A DNA stretch of 32,640 nt from Staphylococcus pettenkoferi (GCF_002902685.1 NZ_PPRN01000040.1:1-32640), one strand, 5' to 3'; positions 9,397 to 21,387 are shown, numbered from the stretch's first letter. Translations and numbers: made by a program. The notes: generated by a model not told the origin, from the sequence alone.

Positions 9397-9540
9397 GACG
9401 GAAGTGTTAATATCATTCTCTAACCCCTTGCCACTGTAATCATACAAGCCTTTCCGGTATTAAGACTAAATTTCTACTTCGACTACCTGTTCAGCATTCA
9501 CAGTATTAAATATTTTACTGAAATAGCTTTCCTTTTTTCT

Positions 9541-9580
9541 AAAAAAGGCAACTCCCACAATTAATGAGAATTGCCTTTTC
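9541..9580 (-). terminator. Terminator of serS
   Basis: AAAAGGCAA (9543-9551) and TTGCCTTTT (9571-9579) form a 9-pair stem extended by CTC/GAG. T-rich flanks lie on both strands. It begins about 40 bases past the serS stop. Confidence 0.75.
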
Positions 9581-9620
9581 AATATATTTCATCTTAACTT
9601 GTAACTCATTGAGCCGTTGA

Positions 9621-10928
<1,308 letters not shown>

Positions 10929-10944
10929 TTAGGTTGAAGCGCAT

Positions 10945-11178
10945 AAAAAAGACCACATCCCCGACAAGGGACGTGGTCTCTACGCGTTGCCACCCTATTT
11001 AACAGCTTAATTTGATAAATTAAGACTGCGCTCTCACTTAAATAACGGTAATTGCCGATTGTTCACATCAGTAGGTAGATTCATATTAAGGATCATTGCC
11101 TGTTCACACCAACCACAAGCTCTCTGAAATCATCACATTAATACTACTTAGCCTACGAACAATAGTGATATTTGAATT
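10945..11178 (-). promoter_or_regulatory. T-box leader (serine) controlling serS
   Basis: The minus strand carries the T-box sequence AGGGTGGCAACGCG (10983-10997), which pairs with the tRNA acceptor end. A strong terminator follows at 10945-10979 (AGACCACGTCCC with GGATGTGGTCT, then six T residues). Upstream the stem I region contains AGAGAG, GGTTGGTG and a probable specifier loop, GAATCTACC. I read UCU, a serine codon, as the specifier, in agreement with the downstream gene. Exact specifier assignment needs folding. Confidence 0.93.
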
Positions 11179-11184
11179 ATCTTA

Positions 11185-11213
11185 AATATAGCAAATTGTT
11201 TAAAAATTTTCAA
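11185..11213 (-). promoter_or_regulatory. Promoter of the serS T-box transcript
   Basis: On the minus strand, TTGAAA (11208-11213) and TATATT (11185-11190) are 17 bases apart, just upstream of the T-box leader. The 350 bases between serS and hutH are taken up by this promoter and the T-box. Confidence 0.65.
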
Positions 11214-11254
11214 GACAGTATAAGCTATTTATTTAAAATGACAAATTTCTAAAC

Positions 11255-12766
11255 TTATTTTTCATCACTACTATAAGCGTCGTCACGTAGATACTGAGCA
11301 ACCGCTTCAATATCTTTATGGAACTGACGATCTTCAGTAATTGAAGGTACGATGCTACGTAACGCTTCATATTTCGCTAAAGTGCGTGGTGAGAGTTTTT
11401 CTACACCTTGATGTTCTACCGCTTGTAACGCAATAATACATTCTATCGCGAGCACTCGACGCGCATTTTCTACAATTTGATAGCCATGGCGAGATGCGAT
11501 TGTTCCCATCGACACGTGGTCTTCTTGGTTAGCAGAAGAAGGAATAGAGTCTACGCTTGCTGGATGCGCCAACGTTTTATTCTCAGACACGAGACTCGCA
11601 GCAGCATACTGCATAATCATCGCGCCGCTTTGAAGACCTGGTTCCGGACTTAAGAATGCAGGCATACCATTGTTAAGTTGTGGATTTACAAGACGTTCCA
11701 AACGGCGTTCTGCCACATTCGCAAGCTCTGACACCCCAATTTTTAAGAAATCAAGAGCGAAAGCGACGGGTTGACCGTGGAAGTTACCTCCAGAAATGAC
11801 GAGCGTTTCATCATCCTCATCGAAGATCAATGGATTGTCGTTTGCCGCATTCATCTCAAATTCGAGTTTCTCTTTTACATAATTGAACACTTGGAAGCTC
11901 GCACCGTGAATTTGTGGAATACAACGTAGTGTATACGCGTCTTGTACACGTAACTCAGCTTGGCGTGTCGTCAGTTGAGAGCCTGCTAACCAATCTCTCA
12001 TACGTTCAGCAACCTCAATTTGTTCTTGGTAATTACGTGCTTTATGTACTTGCTCATTGTAAGCGTCTGTAATGCCATTGAGCGATTGATGTGTTAGCGC
12101 CGCAATCCACTCAGCTTGATAACCTAAATCTTCCGCTTCGATGTACGAAATTACCCCTTGTGCCGTCATCGCTTGTGTACCGTTAATCAGCGCTAAACCT
12201 TCTTTCGCTTGGAGTGTGTGTGGTGCACGGCCTAGCTCTTGTAACACATCTTGACTGTCACGTTCTTCCCCTTGATAAACGACTTTGCCTTCACCAATCA
12301 ATGCTAATGCAAGATGTGAAAGTGGTGCTAAATCTCCTGATGCACCAAGAGAACCTTGTTGTGGAATAATCGGCACGATGCGGTGATTGATAAAGTAGAT
12401 GAGTTGATCAATGAGCTCAACAGTCACGCCTGAATGACCTTTCAACAACGTGTTTAAGCGTAAGACCATCATGACTAGCGCGACATTATTTGCAAATGGT
12501 TCACCTACACCACATGCATGAGAACGTATCAGATTGACTTGTAATTGATTGTACTGCTTATCATCGATACGCACATCACTAAATAAGCCGAACCCAGTAG
12601 TAATGCCGTAAATCGTTTCTTTATCTCGAATGATACGTTCCACTGTGGCACGACTGTCTTTTACTCGCGACAATGCTTGCTTTGTGATTTCGACTGAATC
12701 GTTGTTAGCTAGAAAGTGTTGAATATCTCGAATCGTCAGTTGCTCACCATTTAATTGTAAAGTCAT
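11255..12766 (-). CDS. hutH: Histidine ammonia-lyase
   Basis: HutH deaminates histidine to urocanate, the first step of histidine catabolism. The 503-residue protein contains the self-cyclising Ala142-Ser143-Gly144 that forms the MIO cofactor ([14 protein letters not shown]). Tyr53 is in [10 protein letters not shown], and the later [13 protein letters not shown] and QEDHVSMG active-site segments are present. It looks functional. No other hut genes are in this window, the same solitary arrangement as in S. aureus. An AGGGAGATGGG site precedes the ATG. I found no clear terminator after it; its transcript may run toward serS. Confidence 0.97.
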   Translation of the reverse strand: MTLQLNGEQLTIRDIQHFLANNDSVEITKQALSRVKDSRATVERIIRDKETIYGITTGFGLFSDVRIDDKQYNQLQVNLIRSHACGVGEPFANNVALVMMVLRLNTLLKGHSGVTVELIDQLIYFINHRIVPIIPQQGSLGASGDLAPLSHLALALIGEGKVVYQGEERDSQDVLQELGRAPHTLQAKEGLALINGTQAMTAQGVISYIEAEDLGYQAEWIAALTHQSLNGITDAYNEQVHKARNYQEQIEVAERMRDWLAGSQLTTRQAELRVQDAYTLRCIPQIHGASFQVFNYVKEKLEFEMNAANDNPLIFDEDDETLVISGGNFHGQPVAFALDFLKIGVSELANVAERRLERLVNPQLNNGMPAFLSPEPGLQSGAMIMQYAAASLVSENKTLAHPASVDSIPSSANQEDHVSMGTIASRHGYQIVENARRVLAIECIIALQAVEHQGVEKLSPRTLAKYEALRSIVPSITEDRQFHKDIEAVAQYLRDDAYSSDEK

Positions 12767-12802
12767 TATCCCATCTCCCTTTATATTCTCTATTTCTTTA
12801 AA

Positions 12803-12831
12803 AGTATACGCTTACATACCGATTGCGACAA
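12803..12831 (-). promoter_or_regulatory. Promoter of hutH
   Basis: On the minus strand, TTGTCG (12826-12831) and TATACT (12803-12808) are 17 bases apart, about 40 bases before the hutH start. Confidence 0.6.
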
Positions 12832-12938
12832 TGCTTATCGCGAAGTCCGTAATATGGTATTGAATTAGCATATTAACAGAATAAAGGAGGGTTGATGAGA
12901 ATCAGGGTTATAGCCACCATTATTTTTACTCATTTCTA

Positions 12939-12967
12939 TTGACGAACAAGAATACGAGGTATAGTAT
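12939..12967 (+). promoter_or_regulatory. Promoter of nnrD
   Basis: TTGACG (12939-12944) and TAGTAT (12962-12967) are 17 bases apart, giving a leader of about 90 bases before nnrD. TGACTTGAAGTCA (a small palindrome) lies in the leader shortly before the ribosome binding site. Confidence 0.6.
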
Positions 12968-13063
12968 GTTCTATTGTATTTAGAAGATTAACGACTTAAT
13001 CGACAGTAATGTCACAGAGCAAAGATATATTTCGTGACTTGAAGTCAAAGGGAGGTTGCCAAT

Positions 13064-13879
13064 ATGCAAACTTTAACAACACCTACTATTCCACGTCGTA
13101 ACCCAGAGACACATAAAGGGGACTATGGCAGAATTCTACTCATCGGTGGGAACTCTAATATGGGTGGCGCAATTATGATGGCAGCGACAGCCTGTGTGTA
13201 TAGTGGAAGCGGGCTGATCACTGTAGCCACACATCCAAATAACCACGCAGCATTACACTCACGCTGTCCAGAAGCAATGGTTATTGATATTAACGACACG
13301 AAAGCACTTACGCAGCACATTGAAAGCGTAGATTGTATCCTTATTGGTCCTGGCCTTGGCTGCGACTTTAAAGGTAACAACGCAATTACGTTCTTGCTTC
13401 AGAATATCCAAGAGCATCAAACACTCGTCATTGATGGAGATGCGATTACTATCTTCAGTAAGTTAAAACCGCAGCTTCCTAATTGCCGCATCGTCTTCAC
13501 ACCTCATCAGAAAGAGTGGGAACGTTTGAGTGGTATCGAAATTGCTGATCAAACACCTGAACGTAATTTAGAAGCCGCTCAGAACTTAGGTGCGACGATT
13601 GTGTTGAAACAACACGGAACTGAACTTTATTTCAAGAACGATACGTATAAATTAGATATTGGTACACCAGCCATGGCGACAGGCGGTATGGGTGATACGC
13701 TTGCTGGTATTATCACAAGCTTCGTCGGTCAGTTTGATGATTTAGAGGAAGCGGTTAAAAGTGCAACGTATCTACACAGCTATATCGGTGAGAACTTATC
13801 GAAATCTATGTATGTTGTGCCTCCTACACAGATCATCAATCAAATTCCATATACGATGAAAGAATTAGAGGAGAAATAA
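13064..13879 (+). CDS. nnrD: ADP-dependent (S)-NAD(P)H-hydrate dehydratase
   Basis: NnrD repairs damaged NADH and NADPH hydrates back to the normal cofactors, using ADP. The 271-residue protein is the stand-alone C-terminal (carbohydrate-kinase-like) half of the YjeF family. It shows an N-terminal HKGDYGRILLIGG phosphate segment at 17-29, GPGLG at 95-99, TPHQKEW at 146-152 and GGMGDTLAG at 207-215. That last segment holds the catalytic Asp. No epimerase domain (NnrE) is fused. GGGAGG stands before the ATG. In S. aureus this gene sits next to gyrA; here the two are separated by a LysE exporter and a small secreted protein. It is divergent from hutH with separate promoters. Confidence 0.94.
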   Translation: MQTLTTPTIPRRNPETHKGDYGRILLIGGNSNMGGAIMMAATACVYSGSGLITVATHPNNHAALHSRCPEAMVIDINDTKALTQHIESVDCILIGPGLGCDFKGNNAITFLLQNIQEHQTLVIDGDAITIFSKLKPQLPNCRIVFTPHQKEWERLSGIEIADQTPERNLEAAQNLGATIVLKQHGTELYFKNDTYKLDIGTPAMATGGMGDTLAGIITSFVGQFDDLEEAVKSATYLHSYIGENLSKSMYVVPPTQIINQIPYTMKELEEK

Positions 13880-13930
13880 GTGGAGCGCTTGTAGTAAGGA
13901 ATTTTGTCAAAAAGATAAGTATATAAGCGG

Positions 13931-13999
13931 AATCGTCCAATTAAGTTGAAGAAGTGATAGAACATCTTTACTTCGACTTAAGTTGGGCGATTTCTTTTT
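13931..13999 (+). terminator. Terminator of nnrD, long imperfect hairpin
   Basis: AATCGTCCAA with its continuation AAGTTGAAG pairs with CTTCGACTTAAGTTGGGCGATT (in two parts, 13931-13950 and 13971-13993), followed by a T-rich stretch. It begins about 50 bases past the nnrD stop. The arms are about 20 bases long with three mismatches. Confidence 0.7.
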
Positions 14000-14040
14000 A
14001 CTAAGCCACAATAAATACAGTGGAGAATTCAATTTAGTAT

Positions 14041-14069
14041 TTGCCGAATTTTCAGAAATAATATAATAT
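14041..14069 (+). promoter_or_regulatory. Promoter of the LysE-family gene
   Basis: TTGCCG (14041-14046) and TAATAT (14064-14069) are 17 bases apart, about 45 bases before the start codon. Confidence 0.5.
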
Positions 14070-14114
14070 ACCACTATATAACTTGAATGGAAAACTCAGA
14101 AAGGACACAACTTT

Positions 14115-14735
14115 ATGATACAAGCAATTACACACGGTATATTACTCGCCTTGGGTCTTATCCTCCCATTAGGCGCACAGAATGTGTTTGTCTTTAACCA
14201 AGGGGCAAATCAACCTAAGTTGCGTAGAGCCCTACCTGTGATTATTACGGCAGGACTGTGCGATACCTTTCTCATCGTTATCGCGATACTTGGTGTCTCA
14301 CTGGTACTGATTTCTCTGCCTATATTGCAGCTCGTCATCTATCTGATCGGTTTCGTCTTTCTGATTTACATGGCGTGGTCATTGTGGAAAGAACAACCGC
14401 CTCAACTCGAACACATCGAACCTATGAAGCCGAAGAAACAAATTGGCTTTGCCTTGTCCGTCTCACTCTTAAATCCACACGCAATTATGGATACGGTAGG
14501 TGTAATAGGAACGAGTGCTTCCGTTTATGATGGCGGAGAGAAGCTCGGTTTCGCACTTGCGACCATCTTTGTTTCATGGTTCTGGTTCGTCTTGCTAGCT
14601 ATCTTAGGTAAGCTGCTCGGTACAGTCGATAAGACCGGTAAATACATCGTTATGTTAAACAAAGTTTCCAGTGTCATCGTCTTCGTCGTCAGCTTGATTA
14701 TTTTAAAAAACATTTGGCACATTCTCTTTGATTAG
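14115..14735 (+). CDS. LysE/ArgO-family amino acid exporter
   Basis: This 206-residue membrane protein has about six helices. It carries the two family signatures: PLGAQN at 18-23 in the first helix region, and NPHAIMDT at 120-127. The LysE/ArgO family exports basic amino acids such as lysine, arginine or their toxic analogues. The substrate here cannot be told from sequence. AGAAAGGA lies before the ATG. The gene stands alone, between nnrD and a convergent secreted-protein gene, in a place where I recall no gene in S. aureus. No LysG-type regulator is adjacent, though such exporters often have one. It could be ancestral and lost in S. aureus, or acquired; the sequence gives no insertion scar. 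Confidence 0.9.
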   Translation: MIQAITHGILLALGLILPLGAQNVFVFNQGANQPKLRRALPVIITAGLCDTFLIVIAILGVSLVLISLPILQLVIYLIGFVFLIYMAWSLWKEQPPQLEHIEPMKPKKQIGFALSVSLLNPHAIMDTVGVIGTSASVYDGGEKLGFALATIFVSWFWFVLLAILGKLLGTVDKTGKYIVMLNKVSSVIVFVVSLIILKNIWHILFD

Positions 14736-14745
14736 AATATGGAAC

Positions 14746-14798
14746 AGAGCGTAAAGGTGAGCTATCTATGCTACTCGTAGCTCCGGCCTTTACGCTCT
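14746..14798. terminator. Terminator between convergent genes
   Basis: AGAGCGTAAAGG (14746-14757) and CCTTTACGCTCT (14787-14798) form a perfect 12-pair stem, extended inward by GAGCT/AGCTC. The arms lie 10 bases after the LysE stop. No strong T run follows on either strand, though the plus side is AT-rich. Confidence 0.6.
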
Positions 14799-14814
14799 AT
14801 TTATATATTATTGT

Positions 14815-15144
14815 TTATTTTTTTAAAGGAACTTGGGCTATCTTTTGAAAAGGCGGCGCTCCTGCACCATTATTTGAAACTCTCAACGTCCCATTTTTAT
14901 ACAAGCGATAATGTGTGGCAGTTGTATTGCTATTAATCGCTGAAGCTTCAATATAATCCCCTTTGTCAGATGTACTGATACGCTTGTTTTCTCCAGCATA
15001 GTATTTAATAATCTCTGGTGCATTATCTTGAGTCACCTGTGAATAGTGTTCTTCCTCTGCATTAGCCTGACCTGCTTGTAGGCCTGTAAACAATACGGCT
15101 CCAGTTAAAATTGTAGAGCCTAATACTTTTGAAACTAATTTCAT
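14815..15144 (-). CDS. Small secreted protein, paralogue of the LPXTG protein domain
   Basis: This 109-residue protein has a clear export signal (1-29, cleavage after ANA), leaving about 80 mature residues. It has no sorting signal, membrane helix or cysteine, so it should be released. The mature part shares its layout with residues 29-113 of the protein at 35-694: YS-x-V near the start, Asn-Ala, then GDY, YR-x-x-K-x-G and P-x-x-K-x near the end. The signal peptides are also alike (TGAVLF, SGAVLF). Function is unknown. A strong AGGAGG site sits 10 bases before the ATG. A perfect 14-base palindrome lies just upstream of that, and the gene converges on the LysE gene. It occupies the gap next to gyrA where S. 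aureus has none. Confidence 0.82.
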   Translation of the reverse strand: MKLVSKVLGSTILTGAVLFTGLQAGQANAEEEHYSQVTQDNAPEIIKYYAGENKRISTSDKGDYIEASAINSNTTATHYRLYKNGTLRVSNNGAGAPPFQKIAQVPLKK

Positions 15145-15172
15145 AAATGTTAGTCCTCCTCAATTTTTTATA

Positions 15173-15186
15173 GAAGAAGCTTCTTC
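15173..15186. promoter_or_regulatory. 14-base perfect palindrome in the 5' region of the secreted-protein gene
   Basis: GAAGAAGCTTCTTC lies 12 bases upstream of the AGGAGG site of the secreted protein. It could be an operator or an mRNA 5' hairpin. I do not recognise the binding protein. Confidence 0.35.
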
Positions 15187-15297
15187 AAAAATAAAGTTAT
15201 CATAATCTGAAAAGAATTAAAATACATTTTGTAATCTTTTTGAAATAATTTTGTTTTATTTTAGTAATATTTATGTAAAATAGTGACGTTTTTTTGT

Positions 15298-15332
15298 AAA
15301 AAAATAAGACCCCCTGCACATGCAAGGAGTCT
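15298..15332 (-). terminator. Terminator of gyrA
   Basis: On the minus strand AGACTCCTTGCA pairs with TGCAGGGGGTCT (three G-U pairs), followed after two bases by seven T residues. It begins 21 bases past the gyrA stop. Confidence 0.85.
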
Positions 15333-15353
15333 AAATCTCACGTTATGATTTAA

Positions 15354-18023
15354 TTATTCTTCCGTAGAATCATCGTCATTTTGAATATCTTCATTCACAC
15401 GATCCATGAAGTCTTGACGCAATTCTTCAGGTTCATCACTTGAGTCGGTAGCGTCTGTCTCAGCTGATTCATCAACTTCTGTGTGGATTGCTTTGCCAGG
15501 TGCATCACCTTCAATGACTTGTTCTTGTTGCTCAGAACTTTCGTCATTGGAAGCTGTTCCTTCACTATCAGTATCTTCCGCTTCTTCCTCATTTACTTTA
15601 GCTACCGTAGCAACATGTTGGTTCTCACCGAGACGGATGAGTTTCACACCTTGAGCTGCACGGCCATTTTGAGAAATATCTTGAGCTTCCATACGGATAA
15701 TTACACCGTGGTTAGTAACCACCATAATATCTTCGTCACCTGTCACCGTCGTAATACATACGATATTACCATTACGTTCTGTGATAGTTGCTGTCTTGAT
15801 ACCCATACCACCGCGGTTAGAGAGACGATAATCGCTAACTGGTGTACGTTTACCGAAACCTTTTTCAGTAACGACTAGCACTTCATCTTCGCTATTCTCA
15901 TGAGCAACGTCAAGACCTACAACCTCGTCATTCTCACGCAAGGAGATCCCTTTCACACCTGCAGCATTACGACCGAGTGGACGTAAGCCACTTTCTTGGA
16001 AGCGGATTAATGATGCATGTGCTGTACCGATGAGAATATCTTCTGTACCATCTGTTAAACGTACCGCAATCAATTCGTCATCTTCTTTGAAACTGATCGC
16101 AATCTTACCGTTCTTATTGATGTGAGAGAAATTGCTTAACGCTGAACGTTTCACGATACCTCTCTTCGTCGCAAAGACTAAGAAGTGATCTTCCGTCGTT
16201 AAGTCTTTCACTGCAATCATCGTACTGATACTCTCATCATTGTCCAGCTCAATCGCGTTGATGACTGGAATACCTTTAGACTGACGGGAGAGTTCCGGCA
16301 CTTCATAGCCTTTCAGTTTGTAGACGCGTCCTTTATTAGTGAAGAAGAGCACGTGGTCATGTGTACTTAACGTCACAAGTTGACTGACGAAATCTTCTTC
16401 TAATGTGTTCATACCTTGTACACCACGACCACCGCGATGTTGCGCGCGGTATGTAGACACAGGTAGACGTTTAATGTAGTTATTATGACTTAACGTAATG
16501 ACAATTTGTTCTTCAGGAATAAGATCCTCATCTTCGATACTGTCGATGTTACCTAATTGGATTTCTGTTCTACGTTCATCGCCATAACGCTCACGAATTT
16601 CGATGAGTTCGTCACGCACAATTTGTAGTAACAGTTCATCGTCAGCAAGTATTTCTTTCAACTCTTTGATGTATTGAACTAACTCGTTGTATTCTGATTC
16701 AACTTTGTCGCGTTCTAAACCTGTGAGACGGCGCAGACGCATATCGAGGATGGCTTGCGCTTGTCTATCTGAAAGTTTGAAGCGCTCTTGTAAGCTCGCC
16801 ATCGCAATCTTATCTGTTTCTGACTCACGGATTATGCTGATGATTTCATCGATGTGATCGAGCGCAATTCTCAAGCCTTCGAGGATATGTGCACGATCTT
16901 GAGCTTTACGTAAGTTATATTCAGTACGACGTCGAACGACAACTTTTTGATGTTCTAGATATTCGACTAAAGCTTCTTTCAAGTTGATGAGCTTAGGTCG
17001 ACCGTTCACTAAAGCAATGGTATTCACACCAAATGATGTTTGAAGTGGCGTTAATTTGTATAGATTATTTAAGATAACATTTGCATTGGCATCTTTACGG
17101 ATATCGATAACGACACGCACGCCTGTACGTAAACTTGTCTCGTCACGTAAATCTGTAATGCCATCAACTTTTTTATCACGCGCTAATTCAGCAATCTTCT
17201 CAATCATACGTGCCTTGTTGACTTGATAAGGTACTTCTGTAACGACGATACGTTGACGGCCTCCACCACGTTCTTCAATTTCAGCGCGTGCACGCATTTG
17301 AATAGAACCGCGGCCTGTTTCGTATGCGCGTCGGATACCACTTTTACCCATGATCAAACCTGCAGTAGGGAAGTCTGGACCTTGAATGTCTTCCATCAGT
17401 TCAGCTACAGTGATGTCGGGATTGTGGCTTAAACTTAAGACACCGTTAATCACTTCTGTAAGGTTGTGAGGTGGGATGTTTGTCGCCATCCCTACAGCGA
17501 TACCACTTGCGCCATTGACGAACAAGTTAGGGAAACGAGACGGTAAGACTACCGGCTCTCTTTCAGTACCGTCGTAGTTATCGATAAAATCAATCGTGTC
17601 TTTGTTGATATCACGTAACATTTCAAGCGTGATCTTAGTCATCTTCGCTTCGGTATAACGCATGGCAGCTGCGCCATCGCCATCCATAGAACCGAAGTTA
17701 CCTTGACCATCTACTAACGGGTAGCGATAACTGAAGTTCTGCGCCATTCTCACCATCGCTTCATAGATGGATGAGTCACCGTGTGGGTGGTATTTACCCA
17801 TTACGTCCCCAACGATACGTGCGGACTTCTTGTATGGCTTATCAGGTGTCATACCTTGTTCGTTTAACCCGTATAAGATACGTCGATGTACTGGTTTCAG
17901 ACCATCACGTACATCTGGCAATGCACGTGATACGATGACACTCATCGCGTAGTCTAAGAACGATTCCCGCATTTCACTGGTAATATTACGTTCATTAATT
18001 CTTGATTCCGGTATTTCAGACAT
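15354..18023 (-). CDS. gyrA: DNA gyrase subunit A
   Basis: GyrA is the DNA-cutting and wrapping subunit of gyrase, which introduces negative supercoils with GyrB. The start is ATG 18023 ([13 protein letters not shown]). AAGGAGGG sits 7 bases before it, whereas the in-frame ATG seven codons earlier lies upstream of that site. This gives 889 residues. The catalytic Tyr123 is in AAMRYTEA. In the quinolone region Ser84, Ser85 and Glu88 are all present, so the usual resistance changes are absent. The GyrA-box QRGGRGVQG (read HRGGRGVQG here) is present in the C-terminal beta-pinwheel. The tail from about 810 is acidic and low in complexity. It follows gyrB by 35 bases. Confidence 0.97.
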   Translation of the reverse strand: MSEIPESRINERNITSEMRESFLDYAMSVIVSRALPDVRDGLKPVHRRILYGLNEQGMTPDKPYKKSARIVGDVMGKYHPHGDSSIYEAMVRMAQNFSYRYPLVDGQGNFGSMDGDGAAAMRYTEAKMTKITLEMLRDINKDTIDFIDNYDGTEREPVVLPSRFPNLFVNGASGIAVGMATNIPPHNLTEVINGVLSLSHNPDITVAELMEDIQGPDFPTAGLIMGKSGIRRAYETGRGSIQMRARAEIEERGGGRQRIVVTEVPYQVNKARMIEKIAELARDKKVDGITDLRDETSLRTGVRVVIDIRKDANANVILNNLYKLTPLQTSFGVNTIALVNGRPKLINLKEALVEYLEHQKVVVRRRTEYNLRKAQDRAHILEGLRIALDHIDEIISIIRESETDKIAMASLQERFKLSDRQAQAILDMRLRRLTGLERDKVESEYNELVQYIKELKEILADDELLLQIVRDELIEIRERYGDERRTEIQLGNIDSIEDEDLIPEEQIVITLSHNNYIKRLPVSTYRAQHRGGRGVQGMNTLEEDFVSQLVTLSTHDHVLFFTNKGRVYKLKGYEVPELSRQSKGIPVINAIELDNDESISTMIAVKDLTTEDHFLVFATKRGIVKRSALSNFSHINKNGKIAISFKEDDELIAVRLTDGTEDILIGTAHASLIRFQESGLRPLGRNAAGVKGISLRENDEVVGLDVAHENSEDEVLVVTEKGFGKRTPVSDYRLSNRGGMGIKTATITERNGNIVCITTVTGDEDIMVVTNHGVIIRMEAQDISQNGRAAQGVKLIRLGENQHVATVAKVNEEEAEDTDSEGTASNDESSEQQEQVIEGDAPGKAIHTEVDESAETDATDSSDEPEELRQDFMDRVNEDIQNDDDSTEE

Positions 18024-18058
18024 CAAGGTGCCCTCCTTCAACATTTCAATTCATGGTT

Positions 18059-20002
18059 CTAGAAATCTAAGTTAGCGTATACAGCATTGTCTTCGATGAA
18101 CTGTCTGCGGTTCTCTACCACGTCGCCCATTAACATCTCGAAAGTTTGGTCTGCATCAATCGCATCATCGAGTGTGACTTGAAGCATTGAGCGATTGTCA
18201 GGATTCATCGTTGTCTCCCATAACTGATCCGCATTCATTTCACCTAAACCTTTGTAGCGTGAGATAGACCACTTAGGTGTTGGATTCAATTCTGCTTTGA
18301 GATTATCGAGCTCGCGGTCATTGAAGACATAATACTTCTCTTTACCTTGTGTGAGTTTGTATAAAGGTGGTTGGGCGATGTAAACATAGCCCGCTTCAAT
18401 CAACGGTCTCATGTAGCGATAGAAGAACGTGAGTAAGAGGGTACGGATGTGCGCACCGTCTACATCGGCATCAGTCATAATAATAATCTTATGATAACGT
18501 GCCTTGCTCAATTCAAATTCGCCACCGATACCTGTACCAAATGCTGTGATCATTGAACGAATTTCGTTGTTATTCAATATGCGATCAAGTCGAGATTTCT
18601 CAACGTTAAGAATCTTACCTCTTAGCGGCAGAATCGCTTGTGTCGCTGAGTCACGACCTTCTTTCGTAGACCCCCCGGCAGAGTCACCTTCGACGATGAA
18701 GATTTCACTTTCATCCGGATTCTTACTAGAACAATCCGCTAATTTACCAGGTAAGCTTGAAACCTCTAGAGCAGATTTACGGCGTGTAACTTCACGTGCT
18801 TTCTTCGCTGCTACACGTGCTCTTGAAGCCATAATCCCCTTATCTACAATGACACGACCCACTTGAGGATGCTCATAAAGGAAACGCTCAAATTGTGCAG
18901 AGAATAATTTATCCACAATTTGACGTACTTCAGAGTTACCTAACTTCGTCTTCGTTTGTCCTTCGAATTGAGGATCACCATGCTTAATGGAGACGACAGC
19001 TGTTAGACCTTCTCGTGTATCTTCACCAGAAAGTTTGTCTTTATCATCTTTGATAATCTTACTTTGAAGGCCATAGCTATTTAAGATACGCGATAGTGCA
19101 CGTTTAAAGCCTTCTTCATGCGTACCGCCTTCGTATGTGTGGATATTGTTGGCATAAGTAAGAAGATTCGTCGCAAAACCGCTGTTGTATTGCAATGCAA
19201 TTTCTACTTCGATATCGTCTTTCGTTTGATGAATGTAGATAGGCTCATCATGTAGAGGTTCTTTATTCTCATTCAACATTTCAACATAGGACTTAATACC
19301 ACCTTCATAATGATAATTGTCCTCTCTCACTTCATCTTCATCTCTTTCATCGCGAAGTGTAATAGAGATGCCTTTATTTAAGAATGCTAATTCCTTGATA
19401 CGCTGTTGAAGCGTTTCATAATCATAAACTGTCGTTTCAGTGAAGATTTCTGGATCAGCTTTAAAACGGATTTCAGTACCTGTATTGTCATCATCCGTTT
19501 CACCCACAACTTCTAGATCGAATTGAGGGACGCCACGTTCGTATGCTTGGTGATAAATCTTATTGTCTCTATGTACGTAAACTTCTAATCTTTCAGATAA
19601 AGCGTTTACGACAGAAGATCCTACACCGTGTAAACCACCAGATACTTTGTAGCCGCCGCCACCAAATTTACCGCCGGCGTGAAGCACTGTGAGGATAACT
19701 TCGACTGCAGGTCTACCCATCTTCTCTTGTGTGTCTACAGGGATACCACGTCCATTATCAGTGATACGTATCCAGTTATCTTTCTCAATAATGACCTCAA
19801 TTGTATCTGCATAGCCTGCTAAAGCTTCGTCGATACTGTTATCGACAATTTCCCAAACAAGGTGATGCAAACCCTTTTCTGAAGTAGATCCGATATACAT
19901 ACCTGGTCGTTTACGAACCGCTTCAAGTCCTTCTAATACTTGAATCTGACCAGCACCATAATTTTCCGTGTTGTTCACATCTGACAATGCTTCCACCTTC
20001 AC
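18059..20002 (-). CDS. gyrB: DNA gyrase subunit B
   Basis: GyrB is the ATPase subunit of gyrase. The GHKL ATPase domain has [21 protein letters not shown] and [15 protein letters not shown]. The TOPRIM domain carries EGDSAGGS and DADVDGAHI, the Mg-binding acidic residues. The C-terminus ends in the conserved [16 protein letters not shown]. Length is 647 residues. The start is uncertain: GTG 20002 has no clear ribosome binding site, and an in-frame TTG at 19987 has AAGGTGG 5 bases before it. S. aureus GyrB begins at about the former position, so I kept it. It starts only 6 bases after recF, so it is translated from the same mRNA. Confidence 0.97.
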   Translation of the reverse strand: MKVEALSDVNNTENYGAGQIQVLEGLEAVRKRPGMYIGSTSEKGLHHLVWEIVDNSIDEALAGYADTIEVIIEKDNWIRITDNGRGIPVDTQEKMGRPAVEVILTVLHAGGKFGGGGYKVSGGLHGVGSSVVNALSERLEVYVHRDNKIYHQAYERGVPQFDLEVVGETDDDNTGTEIRFKADPEIFTETTVYDYETLQQRIKELAFLNKGISITLRDERDEDEVREDNYHYEGGIKSYVEMLNENKEPLHDEPIYIHQTKDDIEVEIALQYNSGFATNLLTYANNIHTYEGGTHEEGFKRALSRILNSYGLQSKIIKDDKDKLSGEDTREGLTAVVSIKHGDPQFEGQTKTKLGNSEVRQIVDKLFSAQFERFLYEHPQVGRVIVDKGIMASRARVAAKKAREVTRRKSALEVSSLPGKLADCSSKNPDESEIFIVEGDSAGGSTKEGRDSATQAILPLRGKILNVEKSRLDRILNNNEIRSMITAFGTGIGGEFELSKARYHKIIIMTDADVDGAHIRTLLLTFFYRYMRPLIEAGYVYIAQPPLYKLTQGKEKYYVFNDRELDNLKAELNPTPKWSISRYKGLGEMNADQLWETTMNPDNRSMLQVTLDDAIDADQTFEMLMGDVVENRRQFIEDNAVYANLDF

Positions 20003-20008
20003 TTTCTG

Positions 20009-21124
20009 TTACTTAGTAATTTCGCCTTGATTGATGCGATATAATTTAGCATTACTCATAATTTCATGATCAATACCGTCCACTAATGTCGTTGTCACAA
20101 AGGTTTGAACCTTGTGTTGAATCGTGCTTAATAAATGCGATTGACGTGAATCATCGAGTTCACTTAACACGTCATCGAGCAAGAGAATAGGATATTCGCC
20201 CACCTCTTGTTTCATCAGTTCAATTTCTGCCAACTTAATGGATAAAGCGGTCGTACGTTGCTGCCCTTGAGAGCCATACGTTTGCGCGTCCATATCATTG
20301 ACGTTAAAACCTAAATCATCTCGATGTGGACCAAACAAGCAAACGCCGCGTTCTTTCTCACGCTCCATATTTTTATCGAGCGTCTCTAACACTTCTTCGA
20401 TCAAGACGGATTGATCTTTCGACAAGTCGTTCAACTTCAAACTGGGGAGATACTTCAAATTCAGTCGTTCTCGCTCATCCGTAATACCTGAGTGAATCGG
20501 TTGAGCCAACGCTTCGAGTTCGTTAATAAAATGCGCTCTCCGCAAGGTTACTTTAAGCGCATATTCAGCAAACTGTTGATTTAAGACTTCCAGCATAGTG
20601 CTATCCGACTTATCTCCGTATTGAAGCTGTTTGAGATAATTATTTTTTTGTTTAAGAATACGTTGGTATTGCGCTAAATCGTTGAGATACACTGCTGAAA
20701 TTTGTCCAAGCTCCATGTCGATGAAGCGTCTGCGAATTTGAGGCGCCCCTTTCACGATGCTCAAATCTTCAGGTGCAAAAAGGACGACATTTAAATGCCC
20801 AACATATTGCGTAAGTTTACTTTGTTCTAAGTGATTGACTTTAACTTGCTTGCCCTTCTTCGTAATCAGCATCGTCAACGGCATCTCACCATGACGATAG
20901 CTTAATCCTCCCTCTATCTTAGCATAGTCACTCTTGAAGCGAATGAGCTCTTTATCGTTAGACGTACGATGACTCTTCGCAAGTGCTAAGACGTAGATAG
21001 ATTCCAACAAGTTCGTCTTTCCTTGCGCGTTCTCACCGATGAGAATATTCACCTCAGGATGACAATCAAGATAGATCGACTCGTAATTACGGTAGTTTTC
21101 AAGCTGGAGTGTATTTAATTTCAT
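20009..21124 (-). CDS. recF: DNA replication and repair protein RecF
   Basis: RecF is an SMC-like ATPase that loads RecA at single-stranded gaps with RecO and RecR. The 371-residue protein has Walker A GENAQGKT at 30-37, the ABC signature region [18 protein letters not shown], and Walker [13 protein letters not shown] near 317. Its ATG overlaps the yaaA stop by four bases (ATGA), so translation is coupled. Confidence 0.96.
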   Translation of the reverse strand: MKLNTLQLENYRNYESIYLDCHPEVNILIGENAQGKTNLLESIYVLALAKSHRTSNDKELIRFKSDYAKIEGGLSYRHGEMPLTMLITKKGKQVKVNHLEQSKLTQYVGHLNVVLFAPEDLSIVKGAPQIRRRFIDMELGQISAVYLNDLAQYQRILKQKNNYLKQLQYGDKSDSTMLEVLNQQFAEYALKVTLRRAHFINELEALAQPIHSGITDERERLNLKYLPSLKLNDLSKDQSVLIEEVLETLDKNMEREKERGVCLFGPHRDDLGFNVNDMDAQTYGSQGQQRTTALSIKLAEIELMKQEVGEYPILLLDDVLSELDDSRQSHLLSTIQHKVQTFVTTTLVDGIDHEIMSNAKLYRINQGEITK

Positions 21125-21363
21125 TCTTCACCTTGATAAGCAATGATGAATGAGTCAATTTCTGGAATTTCAGGTATATCAATGCGATCTTGGTGCGCCA
21201 ATTTCTTACCACGACGTGTTTCCCGTTCGCCATTGAGCAAGACTTCGAAATCTTGTAAGAACCACTTTGCTTGGCCACCTGATTCGATGATGGCTTCATT
21301 CTTTAAAAATTGACCTAAAGTAATCTCGTTATCAACGACTACTGTCTCTACCAAATCAATCAC
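21121..21363 (-). CDS. yaaA: S4-domain RNA-binding protein YaaA
   Basis: This is a small S4-fold protein found between dnaN and recF throughout Firmicutes. The core is [23 protein letters not shown] with [15 protein letters not shown], the S4 RNA-binding loop. I start it at GTG 21363 ([12 protein letters not shown], about 80 residues), since AAGGA lies 5 bases upstream and the family begins the same way. The earlier GTG at 21381 would be only a few bases from the -10 element and has no ribosome binding site. Its partner RNA is not established; ribosome-related roles are suggested for the family. Confidence 0.92.
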   Translation of the reverse strand: MIDLVETVVVDNEITLGQFLKNEAIIESGGQAKWFLQDFEVLLNGERETRRGKKLAHQDRIDIPEIPEIDSFIIAYQGEE

Positions 21364-21387
21364 TCCATTCCTTGTAGTCACTTATAT

